Origin: Donghicola sp041224595
Lineage (GTDB): Bacteria; Pseudomonadota; Alphaproteobacteria; Rhodobacterales; Rhodobacteraceae
Direction of reading: 5' to 3'
Assembly: GCF_041224595.1 (NCBI RefSeq)
Contig: NZ_JBGFGN010000151.1
Location: 1 to 64,000, forward strand
DNA: 64,000 nt
Position 1 is the stretch's first letter; each line of letters starts with the position of its first letter. Below the pieces are notes generated by a model. The model worked only from the letters and a program-made list of their open reading frames with translations. It did no database searches and had not been told where the DNA came from. This document shows, one piece after another, positions 33,706-42,889 of this stretch. The position numbers and the translations under genes were made by a program.

Positions 33706-35004
33706 TCAGAGCCCGGCAGGCTGCCCAACCACGACAAATGTCAGCGCATCCGGCTGCATCAGATCGCGAGCGACGCGGTTGATCTGTTCAAGTGTCACGG
33801 CATTAACCATGTCATTGCGCGATGTCACATATGACGTCGGCAAATCCTGCATTTGCATCCCGACAAGGATCTTGGCAATCGCTGCATTGCTGTCAAATCG
33901 CAGAGGATATGCACCAGTCATATAGGTTTTGGCTTGGTCCAGCTCTTCTTGGCTCACGCCCTCGGTCGCGAGCTTGGCCCACTCATCACGGACAACGCTG
34001 ATGGCATCCGCAATCCGGTCGTTCCCCGAGGCAACCTGCCCCACCCACAACTCGGCGTAATCGCGCGGAACCAGGTAGCTGCCAATACCGTAGGTCAGGC
34101 CACGTTTTTCACGCACTTCGGTCATCAGGCGGCTGTCAAAGCCCGATCCACCAAGGATCTGGTTCAGAATATAAGCAGCAAAGTAGTCCGGATCGTCCCG
34201 CTTCATACCGGGCTGCGCAAAGAGAGCGACCGACTGCGGCGTCTCGAACGGAACGACATGGGTTTCGCCATCAAAAGTCAGTCTCGCCTCTTGGGGAAGC
34301 GGCGCGCCTGTTTCGGGCAAATCGGCTAGAAGATCATCCAACAGGACACCCAGTTCTTCGGCGGAAATATCACCAACCGCCGAAACATAGAGCCGATCCA
34401 TGGCCAAGGCATTCCTATGCGCCGCAACAATGTCATCACGGGTCAGGGTTGCGACACTTTCTGCGGTGCCTTCGTATTCAGTTGCGTAAGGGTGGTCTCC
34501 GTAGACCAGCGCGCCAAATTCGCGGCTCGCGATGTCGTTGGGGTCGGTCTGACTACTGCGAATCGAGGTCAGCACTTGCTGACGCACGCGCTCTAGGGCG
34601 GCCTCGTCGAAGCTGGGGCTTACCAGAGCCTGCCGCAGCAGGGCCATAGACTCATCCGTGTTCTCTGTCAGGAACCGCGCCGAAACAGAAACGTCGTCGG
34701 CACCGGTGTCGAACCGATAGGACGCCGCCAGCGAATCCCGTGCCTTGGCAAAAGCACGGGCGTCCATGTCGTTGGTGCCCTCTTCGAGCAAGCCCATCAT
34801 CAGGTTGGTTGCGCCACGCTTACCATCGGGGTCCAGATTACCACCGCCAAGGAACCGAAGCTCTAACGCGACGAACGGGATCGAAGGCTCCTCGACGAGC
34901 CATGCCTTGATACCACTCGGGCTCTCGACCTCTTGGATATCGACGGCGGCCACTGCGCGCAGAGCGGAAAACGCGACAAGACAAATAGCGATCAAATATT
35001 TCAT
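33706..35004 (-). CDS. M16-family peptidase homologue lacking the zinc motif
   Basis: A 432-residue exported protein with signal peptide MKYLIAICLVAFSALRAVA. It has the M16 fold (SPSGIKAWLVEEPSIPFVAL, KRGLTYGIGSYL, QEELDQAKTYMTGAYPLRF), but where active members have HxxEH it reads GATNLMMGLLEEGT, so it cannot bind the catalytic zinc. It starts 2 bases after its active partner. Such pairs form heterodimers in which the inactive subunit helps bind substrate. I start at 35004; the open frame beyond it overlaps the partner gene. Confidence 0.92.
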   Translation of the reverse strand: MKYLIAICLVAFSALRAVAAVDIQEVESPSGIKAWLVEEPSIPFVALELRFLGGGNLDPDGKRGATNLMMGLLEEGTNDMDARAFAKARDSLAASYRFDTGADDVSVSARFLTENTDESMALLRQALVSPSFDEAALERVRQQVLTSIRSSQTDPNDIASREFGALVYGDHPYATEYEGTAESVATLTRDDIVAAHRNALAMDRLYVSAVGDISAEELGVLLDDLLADLPETGAPLPQEARLTFDGETHVVPFETPQSVALFAQPGMKRDDPDYFAAYILNQILGGSGFDSRLMTEVREKRGLTYGIGSYLVPRDYAELWVGQVASGNDRIADAISVVRDEWAKLATEGVSQEELDQAKTYMTGAYPLRFDSNAAIAKILVGMQMQDLPTSYVTSRNDMVNAVTLEQINRVARDLMQPDALTFVVVGQPAGL

Positions 35005-35006
35005 AC

Positions 35007-36362
35007 TTAGCCCTCTGTCCCTGTGTCGGCATCCATGCCCGATGTGATGTAGCCTGTGACGGACCGGCGTCGGTCCAGAACGGATTTTGCCGCGTCGACG
35101 ATTTCTTCTGCGGTGATGTCCAGAACGGTGGGTGTCCACTGCTGCACGTCTTCGACGGTTAGGCCGATGGCCAGCGCCGCACCGTAGCGGTTCGCTCGCG
35201 AGCTGGTGCTGTCCATCGCGTAGATCTCAGAGGCGCGGAACTGTGTCTTGATCCGTTCCAAATCTTCGGGGGCCGGCCCTTCCGCGATGAAGTCCGCAAT
35301 CGCTTGATCCATAGCCGCTTCCGCCTCTTCCAACGAGACGCCGTCTGCCGGTACCAGAACAAAGGTGAACTTTGTCTTATCCAGTGACATGCCTGCATAA
35401 GACGTTCCGGAATATACAGCGGTCTGCGTGTCGAACTGAAGCTTGGTCGCCAGATAGGATGTGGTGCTATTCCCCCCTAGCAAGCGCGACAGCAATGTCA
35501 GCGCGGCTGCTTCACGCTGATCACCTGCATTGCGTTCGGGCGCCAGATAACTGCGCAAGAGATAGGGCTGACTGATCCTGGGATCAGAAAATTTCAGTCG
35601 GCGCTCTGCCAGTTGGGGCGGTTCCTGCGGGCGCACGCGCGGCCCAAGGTCAGGATTCGGCGCGATCGGCCCGAAATGCTCTTCGGCCATGGCGCGCACG
35701 TCCTCGGGGTTCACGTCGCCCGCGACAACCAGAATCGCGTTATTCGGTGCGTAATATTCCTTGTAGAATGACAGGGCGTCCTCTTGGCTCAGCTCCTCCA
35801 TCTCTTGGCGCCAGCCGATCACGGGGATGCCATAAGGGTGGTTCATGTAGAGCGCCGCATCCGACTGTTCGGAAAACAAGGCCTGTGGGCTATTCTCGAC
35901 CCGCATATTCCGTTCTTCGAGGATCACATCGCGCTCTGTGCCGACCTCTTGGTCCGTCATGCGCAGATCGACCATTCGGTCGGCCTCCATTTCCAGCATG
36001 AGGTCCAGCCGATCCGCTGCCACATTCTGATAGTATGCCGTGTAATCCTGAGAGGTGAATGCGTTGTCGGTCCCGCCATTGGCCGCAACGGTGGCAGAGA
36101 ATTCTCCCGCAGCCATGTCATCGGTACCCTTGAACATCAGATGTTCCAGAAAATGGGCGATGCCAGATGTGCCTGCAGGTTCGTCAGCGGCCCCGACACG
36201 ATACCAGACCATATTGGTCAGAGCTTGGGAGCGGTGATCCTCGATCACCACGACGTCCATGCCGTTTTCCAGCGTAAAAGTGGTGACGTCTTCGCTTTGC
36301 GCCAGCGCGGTTGACGCGGCCAGCGCCAAGGTCAGACTAAACGGCGTGAGGATTGCTCTCAT
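35007..36362 (-). CDS. Periplasmic M16-family zinc metallopeptidase
   Basis: A 451-residue exported protease with signal peptide MRAILTPFSLTLALAASTALA. The inverted zinc motif HFLEH is at residues 70-74 (His70, Glu73, His74), with the distal glutamate in the following helix (GTERDVILEERNMRVE). It is the active half of the M16B pair and is cotranscribed with the inactive half. Targets are unknown; periplasmic peptide turnover is likely. Confidence 0.94.
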   Translation of the reverse strand: MRAILTPFSLTLALAASTALAQSEDVTTFTLENGMDVVVIEDHRSQALTNMVWYRVGAADEPAGTSGIAHFLEHLMFKGTDDMAAGEFSATVAANGGTDNAFTSQDYTAYYQNVAADRLDLMLEMEADRMVDLRMTDQEVGTERDVILEERNMRVENSPQALFSEQSDAALYMNHPYGIPVIGWRQEMEELSQEDALSFYKEYYAPNNAILVVAGDVNPEDVRAMAEEHFGPIAPNPDLGPRVRPQEPPQLAERRLKFSDPRISQPYLLRSYLAPERNAGDQREAAALTLLSRLLGGNSTTSYLATKLQFDTQTAVYSGTSYAGMSLDKTKFTFVLVPADGVSLEEAEAAMDQAIADFIAEGPAPEDLERIKTQFRASEIYAMDSTSSRANRYGAALAIGLTVEDVQQWTPTVLDITAEEIVDAAKSVLDRRRSVTGYITSGMDADTGTEG

Positions 36363-36450
36363 GTCAGCTCCCTATTTTTCAAGGAAATCTACGACATGAA
36401 CGCGCGCATTCAAGAGGGCTGACGGGACTGTGACCGCCCCGCCTGTATTC

Positions 36451-36912
36451 TTACTCTTCCAGAGGCGGCGGTGTCGGAACCCGATAGCCGCGTGCGCGAT
36501 ACAGATCGATCAGTTCATAGGGATCGAGGCGCATCTCTTCGTAGGGCAGTTCCGGCCCCAGCAAACGACGACGGCGCTTCACAAAGATCTCGTCCTCGTC
36601 GGCCAGAACACTGCGGATGTCCGACGACAGGCCCGCACGAGCCGCATACGTCACCAAGGCACCGTCGGCAGCAGGGAATTGACCATCAGGGCTGGCTTGG
36701 CGCCCGCCAAGCGCGGCAGCCCCATCTGCCAGCGGCGTCAGGTCTGCGCGGTTATCACCTCCGGGTGCAGGCAGATCTGCCGTGACCGGCATTTCCAGAG
36801 GTTTCACAGGAACAATGGCAAATTCGTCCGGTCCCCGAGACAGACGATCGGGGTTTCCGTTATCGCAGGCCCCAAGAGCCAACGCTGCAATGACGAGCAC
36901 GAAACGCTTCAT
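36451..36912 (-). CDS. DUF3035 lipoprotein
   Basis: A 153-residue lipoprotein: signal MKRFVLVIAALALGAC ends in a lipobox (LGAC). The mature part starts with the typical RGPDEFAIVPVKPLEMP, is proline-rich, and ends RLDPYELIDLYRARGYRVPTPP. DUF3035 is typical of alphaproteobacteria and often placed next to lspA, as here, with M16 peptidases downstream. Molecular function is unknown. Confidence 0.88.
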   Translation of the reverse strand: MKRFVLVIAALALGACDNGNPDRLSRGPDEFAIVPVKPLEMPVTADLPAPGGDNRADLTPLADGAAALGGRQASPDGQFPAADGALVTYAARAGLSSDIRSVLADEDEIFVKRRRRLLGPELPYEEMRLDPYELIDLYRARGYRVPTPPPLEE

Positions 36913-36967
36913 GCCTAACTAGACCTCCGCTACTTTGCTCCACGCTTAACAGCAGATAAGGGCGGCG

Positions 36968-37459
36968 TCACGCACCCTTTTTCCGTGCTTTGCCCGGTTC
37001 GAAGAGCACGAGGCCAATGGCCCCAGCAAAAATAGCAATATCTGCAATATTAAACGCATAGGGATTGTTGATCCCACAGCATGACATGTTCAGGAAATCG
37101 GCGACCGCGCCATAAAGAACGCGATCCACCACATTTGCGAGAGCGCCGCCCACCAGCACGCCAGCGGACAAGGTCGCCCAACGACCGGGCTTGGTGCGCA
37201 GGGTCCAAAGGATCACGCCGATGCTGATTACCAGCGCAATCGCAATCAGAACCCAACGACCCATATCCCCATCCGAGGTAAAGAGGCCAAAGTTGATCCC
37301 GCGGTTCCACGCCATGTGGAATTGCAGGAACGGCGGCAGCACGTCAATCTGCCCAAGGGTGCGCAATTCCATCATGTGAACCACGATGTACTTGCTGGCT
37401 TGGTCCGCCAGAAACACCCAGAAGGCAGGCCAGAAGAGATGTGCTACCGCGCGGGTCAT
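36968..37459 (-). CDS. lspA: LspA, lipoprotein signal peptidase
   Basis: A 163-residue inner-membrane aspartic peptidase that removes signal peptides from lipoproteins. Four membrane segments are visible. The two catalytic aspartates are in NVVDRVLYG and FNIADIAIF; MAWNRGINFGLF is another family motif. It precedes the DUF3035 lipoprotein gene and follows purH by 10 bases, in one apparent transcription unit. Confidence 0.95.
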   Translation of the reverse strand: MTRAVAHLFWPAFWVFLADQASKYIVVHMMELRTLGQIDVLPPFLQFHMAWNRGINFGLFTSDGDMGRWVLIAIALVISIGVILWTLRTKPGRWATLSAGVLVGGALANVVDRVLYGAVADFLNMSCCGINNPYAFNIADIAIFAGAIGLVLFEPGKARKKGA

Positions 37460-37469
37460 GGCCGTCCTC

Positions 37470-39059
37470 TTAGTGGCGGAAGTGACGCTGGCCGGTAAAG
37501 ACCATCGCGAGGCCAGCCTCGTCAGCTGCCTTGATCACTTCTTCGTCACGCATGGAGCCACCGGGCTGGATCACAGCAGTCGCACCTGCTTCGGCGGCGG
37601 TCAGCAGACCATCGGGGAAGGGGAAGAACGCGTCCGATGCCACAACAGAGCCCATGACGGTGGGTTCTTTGAGGCCCAGCACTTCGGCCATGTCTTGGCT
37701 TTTGCGCGCTGCGATACGGGTCGAGTCCACGCGGCTCATCTGGCCAGCGCCAATGCCCACGGTCGCGCCGTTTTTCGCGTAAACGATGGCGTTCGACTTC
37801 ACGTGCTTGGCAACTTTCCAAGCGAAGAGCAGATCTTCTAGCTCCTGCTGGGTGGGCGCAACCTTGGTCACGACCTTCAGGCCTTCGTAGGTCATCATGC
37901 CGTTGTCGCGGTCCTGAACCAGCAGACCACCGGACACCTGCTTGAATGCCAGACCCGCCGACGCCGCATTTGCCAAACCGGGGGTGGTCAGCAGGCGCAG
38001 GTTTTTCTTCTTGGCAAAGATTTCTTTGGCCGCATCGTCCGCACCGGGGGCAATCACAACCTCGGTAAAGATCTCGGTGATCGCCAGAGCGGTTTCTGCA
38101 TCCAGAATCTGATTCAGAGCGATGATGCCGCCGAACGCGCTGGTGCGGTCACAATCGAATGCGCGCTGATACGCTTCTTTCAGGGTTTCGCCGCGCGACA
38201 CACCGCAGGGGTTCGCGTGCTTGATGATCGCACAGGCCGGACCGTCCTTGGGCAGGAATTCCGAAACCAGTTCGAAGGCTGCGTCGGTGTCGTTAATGTT
38301 GTTGTACGACAGCTCTTTGCCCTGATGCTGTTCGAAGTTCGAAACGCCGGGGCGGTTGCCGCCATCGACATAGAACGCCGCTTGCTGGTGGGGGTTTTCA
38401 CCGTAACGCAGGGTCTGTTTGATTTCACCTGCAAAGGCACGGCGGCGCGGGGTCTCAATGCCAGCAGCGCCAGCCATCCAGTTCGACACAGCCGCATCGT
38501 AGGCAGCGGTGCGGGCGTATGCGTTCTGCGCCATCTTCTGACGGAAGCCGTAGGTGGTCTTCCCGTCGTTGGCTTCCAGCTCTGCCAGCAGGGCGTCGTA
38601 ATCTTCGACATCAACAATGGTGGTGGTGAAGCCGTGGTTCTTGGCCGAAGCGCGGATCATCGCGGGGCCGCCGATGTCGATGTTCTCGATCATCTCGTCA
38701 TATTCTGCGCCGCGAGCCAGAGCGGCTTCGAACGGATAAAGGTTCACGACCAGCAGGTCGATCTCGGGGATGCCGTGCTCTTGCATCGCCTGAACGTGGG
38801 TGCCGTTGTCGCGCAGCGCAAGCAGGCCGCCGTGGACCATGGGGTGCAGCGTCTTGACGCGGCCGTCCATCATTTCGGGGAAGTTGGTGATCTCGGAGAC
38901 GTCTTTGACGTCCAGACCTGCGTCGCGCAGGGCTTTGGAGGTGCCGCCGGTGGACAGCAGCTCGACGCCGCGTGCGGCCAGCGCTTTGCCCAGATCTACG
39001 AGGCCGGTTTTATCGGATACGGAAATGAGCGCACGGCGCATGGGTGCGAGGTCTTGCAT
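37470..39059 (-). CDS. purH: PurH, bifunctional AICAR transformylase/IMP cyclohydrolase
   Basis: A 529-residue enzyme catalysing the last two steps of de novo IMP synthesis. The N-terminal cyclohydrolase domain has RALISVSDKTGLVDLG and LLSTGGTSKAL. The C-terminal transformylase domain includes RYGENPHQQAAFY, the catalytic KHANPCGVS and FFPFPDG. Length is normal. It lies 27 bases after the heparinase-like gene. Confidence 0.98.
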   Translation of the reverse strand: MQDLAPMRRALISVSDKTGLVDLGKALAARGVELLSTGGTSKALRDAGLDVKDVSEITNFPEMMDGRVKTLHPMVHGGLLALRDNGTHVQAMQEHGIPEIDLLVVNLYPFEAALARGAEYDEMIENIDIGGPAMIRASAKNHGFTTTIVDVEDYDALLAELEANDGKTTYGFRQKMAQNAYARTAAYDAAVSNWMAGAAGIETPRRRAFAGEIKQTLRYGENPHQQAAFYVDGGNRPGVSNFEQHQGKELSYNNINDTDAAFELVSEFLPKDGPACAIIKHANPCGVSRGETLKEAYQRAFDCDRTSAFGGIIALNQILDAETALAITEIFTEVVIAPGADDAAKEIFAKKKNLRLLTTPGLANAASAGLAFKQVSGGLLVQDRDNGMMTYEGLKVVTKVAPTQQELEDLLFAWKVAKHVKSNAIVYAKNGATVGIGAGQMSRVDSTRIAARKSQDMAEVLGLKEPTVMGSVVASDAFFPFPDGLLTAAEAGATAVIQPGGSMRDEEVIKAADEAGLAMVFTGQRHFRH

Positions 39060-39086
39060 CGAGGGGTCTCCTAAGGTCGCGTTCGG

Positions 39087-40832
39087 TCAGTCGGTCTCGG
39101 CCGTGGCAGGGGCGAGATCACGGATCGCGCCTTCGCTATCCTGTGCTTTGGCAAAAGACCAGCGGATGCGGGTCGCATAATCCATCGCGCGGGCAGATAA
39201 AACGATCTGTTTCGTGGTTCGGGGCCGAATCCGGCCTTTTTCCAGATAAACACTCGGCTGTAAGGCCAATTCACCCACGCCATCGTGGCGGAACACCCAA
39301 ACCTCACCACTTTTGAGTGTCATGGACACAGCCGCCCCGCCCATGTCCAGAGTCGGCTCGACGTCCGGATGCAGATGGAACCGCAGGTCAAAGGGCACGC
39401 CGGTCAGCGCCGTGTCATCCAAAGCCGCATTGAATTGACGGCGATCTTTGTGGCTGATCGTGGCCAACAAGTCTTCTCCGACCAGAGCACGGCCATCGTA
39501 GCTCAGGTCCAGCATTCGCGCGTGGGTCAGACCGTAAGAGGGAACGTAGCCATTGTGTCCACCTTCGAACTGCATTCCTTCGGTCGTGCGGATGATCTGT
39601 GCGCGGACGTCATCAGGCGCATTCACCAGATATTCGCGGTAGATTCCCCCCCGCCATGTCCCTGGCCCCAGTTGCGCAGACGACAAACCACTGATCCCCA
39701 ACGTGGAATGCGATGGGGTGGCACGACCCGCCCGGCGCCAATCACGGCCAAAATCACGCCCTGAGCCGCAGTTCACCACCAATGGGCGGCGCCCCGATGT
39801 CAGTTCGATCGCCATGGTGGACGCATGAGCGGCAAAACCAGTGAGACCTGTGTCCGGTGCCTCCGCATCAACCACAACGCTGGTTCGGCCCGCTGACAAA
39901 CGGGCATATCCCATGGCCAAACCGGTGCGCGACGTGGCTTTGATTCGCGCATTTGCGAGCGCACGATCCAACCGCCCTTCAACGCCGCGCCCTCCGCCAT
40001 GAAAGCGGGCCAATTCACCGTCCGCATGGCGAAGCGCCCGCAATGTCGGAGCGATTCGCTCTAGTGCATCCATCAAGCCGCGCGGCACGGGCAAGTCTGC
40101 ATCGACGAGTGCGACCTTGACCCATGCCAAAAGGTTAAACACCTCAAGCAACTCTTCGGGATTACGCGAAGCAATGCCTCCGCTCGCATCCACATGGCTG
40201 TCGCAATGGCGGGCAAGCGCATCAACCGCGGGCCCAACCAAATCCTCCATGCCTTCGAGGGCAAGCCCCGCGTAAACCAAACCCGCTAACGCCTCGGTCC
40301 GTGGCAAACCCGCACCGGCGACACGCCACCGACGGGACAGAAAAATGGTCTGGCGGGCAAGCGCCGCGTAGAACTTGTGAGAGGTCTCGGGCTCCGCACC
40401 GCGCAGGATAACCAAAGCGTGGTTGATCCAGCGGATGATCCGTCGGCCTGTCAAATCAGGTGACCAGCCCTTACCTTTTCCTGCGCCATAGAGGGTGATC
40501 CAGTCCATCACCCATTCCTGCGCCTTTGCCCGTGCGTCCGGCGTGCCCAAGGCCGCAAGGTCATCTAGCCAAACGCAGCCGTGCACCTCCATCGCGAAGC
40601 GGCCGGTCGGCATTTCTATGTTCCAGATGGAGGTATCGGGCGCTTCGATCAGGTTGCCAGCAAACAGAAAGTTCCCAGCGAGCAGTTGCCGCCCCCGAGA
40701 CACCGAGCCAATGGTGCGCGGCTCCGGGCTTGATGTGAACGCAACAGCCTTGGCCCCGAACCCCGCAAGACGCGCATGAATCCGGTTGACCGTGAGCGTG
40801 CTACGTTCCTGCAAACTGAAGTGATCTGCCAT
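39087..40832 (-). CDS. Heparinase II/III family protein
   Basis: A 581-residue protein with the two-part architecture of heparinase II/III-like enzymes: an N-terminal alpha-toroid (about 30-290; WIRWIN-like RIIRWINHALVIL and FLSRRWRV) and a C-terminal beta-sandwich (about 300-560; GYARLSAGRTSVVVD, RATPSHSTLGI, GHNGYVPSYGLTHAR). It has no signal peptide. Members can be polysaccharide lyases, but cytosolic members beside purH and rsmB are common in this lineage and uncharacterised. A lyase function is only inferred. Confidence 0.87.
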   Translation of the reverse strand: MADHFSLQERSTLTVNRIHARLAGFGAKAVAFTSSPEPRTIGSVSRGRQLLAGNFLFAGNLIEAPDTSIWNIEMPTGRFAMEVHGCVWLDDLAALGTPDARAKAQEWVMDWITLYGAGKGKGWSPDLTGRRIIRWINHALVILRGAEPETSHKFYAALARQTIFLSRRWRVAGAGLPRTEALAGLVYAGLALEGMEDLVGPAVDALARHCDSHVDASGGIASRNPEELLEVFNLLAWVKVALVDADLPVPRGLMDALERIAPTLRALRHADGELARFHGGGRGVEGRLDRALANARIKATSRTGLAMGYARLSAGRTSVVVDAEAPDTGLTGFAAHASTMAIELTSGRRPLVVNCGSGRDFGRDWRRAGRATPSHSTLGISGLSSAQLGPGTWRGGIYREYLVNAPDDVRAQIIRTTEGMQFEGGHNGYVPSYGLTHARMLDLSYDGRALVGEDLLATISHKDRRQFNAALDDTALTGVPFDLRFHLHPDVEPTLDMGGAAVSMTLKSGEVWVFRHDGVGELALQPSVYLEKGRIRPRTTKQIVLSARAMDYATRIRWSFAKAQDSEGAIRDLAPATAETD

Positions 40833-40913
40833 TTGTTAGCCTGCCTGCCAAAGCGGGCGCCGTTTCGGCGTCCCTGATTTTGACCGAAAGTGTACATCCG
40901 GCAGGTGGTAAAG

Positions 40914-42188
40914 TCACGCAGTCAAGCGCAGGGAAACCACGTAAAATCCGTCCATACCACCCTTATCCACCCAATAATCGGGGCGCAGGCGCAATCCGCC
41001 CTCGGGCGAGCGCCACGCGTCCTCGACCCATGGCAGGTCCATTGCAGCAGTATCAACTTGAACATTTGGGTTACGCGCGAGCAGTTCTTCGATCTGGACT
41101 TCACCTTCGTCAGGCAGCAGCGAACAGGTGCAATAGACCAGACGTCCGCCGGGTTTCAGCAGCGTCAGGGCACGGTCCAGCATGACCTCTTGCAACTCGA
41201 TCAAAGAGAAGAAGCCGCTGCCATCCTTAGCATACGGCAAATCGGGGTGACGACGGATCGTGCCAGTGGCCGAGCAAGGCGCGTCCAGCAGGATCGCATC
41301 GTACTGGCCTTCGTGCTCTAGCGCGTCACCTTGGACAACGTTCGCCTTCAGCCCGCAGCGCTCCAGATTTTCGTGGACGCGCTTGAGACGGTCGGCGGAG
41401 ATATCAAGCGCCGTGACTTTCGCGCCAGCGTTGGCCATTTGCAGGGTTTTGCCGCCGGGCGCAGAGCAGAGATCCAGCACCTTTTCGCCCGATTGAGCAT
41501 TCAAGATTTTGGCTGGGACAGCCGCTGCAGCGTCCTGTACCCACCAATCGCCTGTCTCATAGCCGTCCAGAGCGGTCACCTGCCCGGGATCGCGCAGACG
41601 CACAGAGCCCATGGGCAGAAGTTCGGCGCCCAAACGCTCTGCCAGAGCTGCTGCGTCGCCTTTGGCGGTCAGATCGAGAGGTGCGCCAGCAAAGTGCATC
41701 TCTTCCATGGCAGCGATGGGCTTGGCACCCCAAGCTTCGGCCAGCGGATCACGAAGCCATTTGGGCATACGCGGGGTTCGCAGGGCATCCCATGCCTCTG
41801 GCCCGTCTGTGGTGAACTTGCGCAGAACGGCGTTCACCAGACCTTTGAGCATGGCGTTGCGTTTATTGCGCGAGATGAGTTCGACGTATGAATTTACAAC
41901 CCCATGTCCGGCCTCGCGGCGGGCACAGATCTCGATGACCCCAAGGCGCAGCGCGTTTTTCACGGTCAGCGAGGGTTCCTTGCGCAGATGCTTTTGCAAC
42001 ATACGGTCCGCGCGCTCCATCCCGCGCAGGGTGTCCATGACCAGGCCTTGGGCGCGCGCACGCTCCTCTGGGGCCAGACGTTCCAGAACGCCGCTGGCGA
42101 CCATCTCGGCCATCAGGCGTCCTTCGCCGGTGATCTGATCTAGCAGGTACAGCGCCGTACGGCGCGGGGCGAGGCCGCTCTTGTCCAT
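40914..42188 (-). CDS. rsmB: RsmB, 16S rRNA m5C methyltransferase
   Basis: A 424-residue SAM-dependent RNA methyltransferase. The N-terminal NusB-like domain (RRTALYLLDQITGEGRLMAEM) is followed by the catalytic domain with SAM motif VLDLCSAPGGKTLQMA, motif IV LDAPCSATGTIRRHPD and the catalytic cysteine in YCTCSLLPDEGEVQ. GGAG upstream favours the ATG at 42188; an earlier in-frame ATG is at 42203. It diverges from the DUF1674 gene. Confidence 0.95.
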   Translation of the reverse strand: MDKSGLAPRRTALYLLDQITGEGRLMAEMVASGVLERLAPEERARAQGLVMDTLRGMERADRMLQKHLRKEPSLTVKNALRLGVIEICARREAGHGVVNSYVELISRNKRNAMLKGLVNAVLRKFTTDGPEAWDALRTPRMPKWLRDPLAEAWGAKPIAAMEEMHFAGAPLDLTAKGDAAALAERLGAELLPMGSVRLRDPGQVTALDGYETGDWWVQDAAAAVPAKILNAQSGEKVLDLCSAPGGKTLQMANAGAKVTALDISADRLKRVHENLERCGLKANVVQGDALEHEGQYDAILLDAPCSATGTIRRHPDLPYAKDGSGFFSLIELQEVMLDRALTLLKPGGRLVYCTCSLLPDEGEVQIEELLARNPNVQVDTAAMDLPWVEDAWRSPEGGLRLRPDYWVDKGGMDGFYVVSLRLTA

Positions 42189-42258
42189 GAAACACTCCGT
42201 CATCTTGCCCGTGGGCAGATGCTGCGTATATCAAGACAATAGCCGGAAAGGAACCAAG

Positions 42259-42438
42259 ATGAGCGAAGAGCAAAAGCGTGACCTGCCGCCTGCTGCACAG
42301 CGGGCACTGGCCGAAGCCGAAGAGCGCCGCAAAAAGGACCAAGGACTGGACCTGCCGCCAGAGCTTGGCGGACGTGACGGCCCCGAACCCATCCGCTATG
42401 GCGATTGGGAGAAAAAGGGCATCGCGGTCGATTTCTGA
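42259..42438 (+). CDS. DUF1674/SdhAF4-like small protein
   Basis: A 59-residue protein whose C-terminus RYGDWEKKGIAVDF is the DUF1674 signature. Mitochondrial and bacterial relatives (SDHAF4/SdhAF4) assist maturation of the flavoprotein subunit of succinate dehydrogenase. The N-terminus is charged and probably disordered. AAAGGAACCAAG precedes the ATG at 42259. No sdh genes lie nearby. It ends 6 bases before the convergent periplasmic gene. Confidence 0.88.
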   Translation: MSEEQKRDLPPAAQRALAEAEERRKKDQGLDLPPELGGRDGPEPIRYGDWEKKGIAVDF

Positions 42439-42444
42439 CCGCGA

Positions 42445-42801
42445 TTAATCCAGTCCGAAATTGGCGTGGCGCCCCGCGCCGCGGTCCGAAGTAAAGCGGA
42501 TATCGTTGCCGTCCAAGGCGACCTGCTGGCAGTTATTGCCCAGATCCTGCTGCCCCCAGAACAGGCTGCGGCAGAAGTAGCTGTCATGCCACTGCCACGC
42601 GCCAGACACCTGTTTTCCAAAGGCGCGGCCCGTGATTTCACCGTTTTCAGAGACTTGTAGCGTGATCCCCAGACGGGTCAGATCACGCCCTTTGACCAGA
42701 TTTAGAAACGCGCTCTGATCCTTGACCACCTGCAGTTCTGCAGAGGCAACCGTTGCCGTCACGCAGAGGGCAAGGGTAGAAAGTAAAGCATTGGTCTTCA
42801 T
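42445..42801 (-). CDS. Small periplasmic protein beside dapB, function unknown
   Basis: A 118-residue exported protein with signal peptide ending ATVASA. The mature part (LTRLGITLQVSENGEITGRA, WQWHDSYFCRSLFWG, DRGAGRHANF) is conserved in appearance and has two cysteines that could form a disulfide. Relatives in roseobacters sometimes carry the name dihydrodipicolinate reductase, but this protein has no nucleotide fold or DapB motif. GGAGG precedes the start. It follows dapB by 89 bases, in the same direction. Confidence 0.78.
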   Translation of the reverse strand: MKTNALLSTLALCVTATVASAELQVVKDQSAFLNLVKGRDLTRLGITLQVSENGEITGRAFGKQVSGAWQWHDSYFCRSLFWGQQDLGNNCQQVALDGNDIRFTSDRGAGRHANFGLD

Positions 42802-42889
42802 CACGGCCTCCGTTCACCTAATAGTAGAGAAACGTCTCGGAGGCCGCTTTGGTTTTTACGTCGGGTTCACCATTCGGTGAACAGGCGAC

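Noticed and set aside
42445..42801. Naming the small periplasmic protein as a dihydrodipicolinate reductase
   Set aside because: It has a signal peptide, 118 residues and no nucleotide-binding motif. The true DapB is the adjacent gene; the name probably spread from the neighbour.
42865..42882. GTTCACC-ATTC-GGTGAAC hairpin downstream of dapB
   Set aside because: A good 7-bp stem, but there is no T run on the minus strand after it, so I cannot call it a terminator; it may be chance or a pause site.
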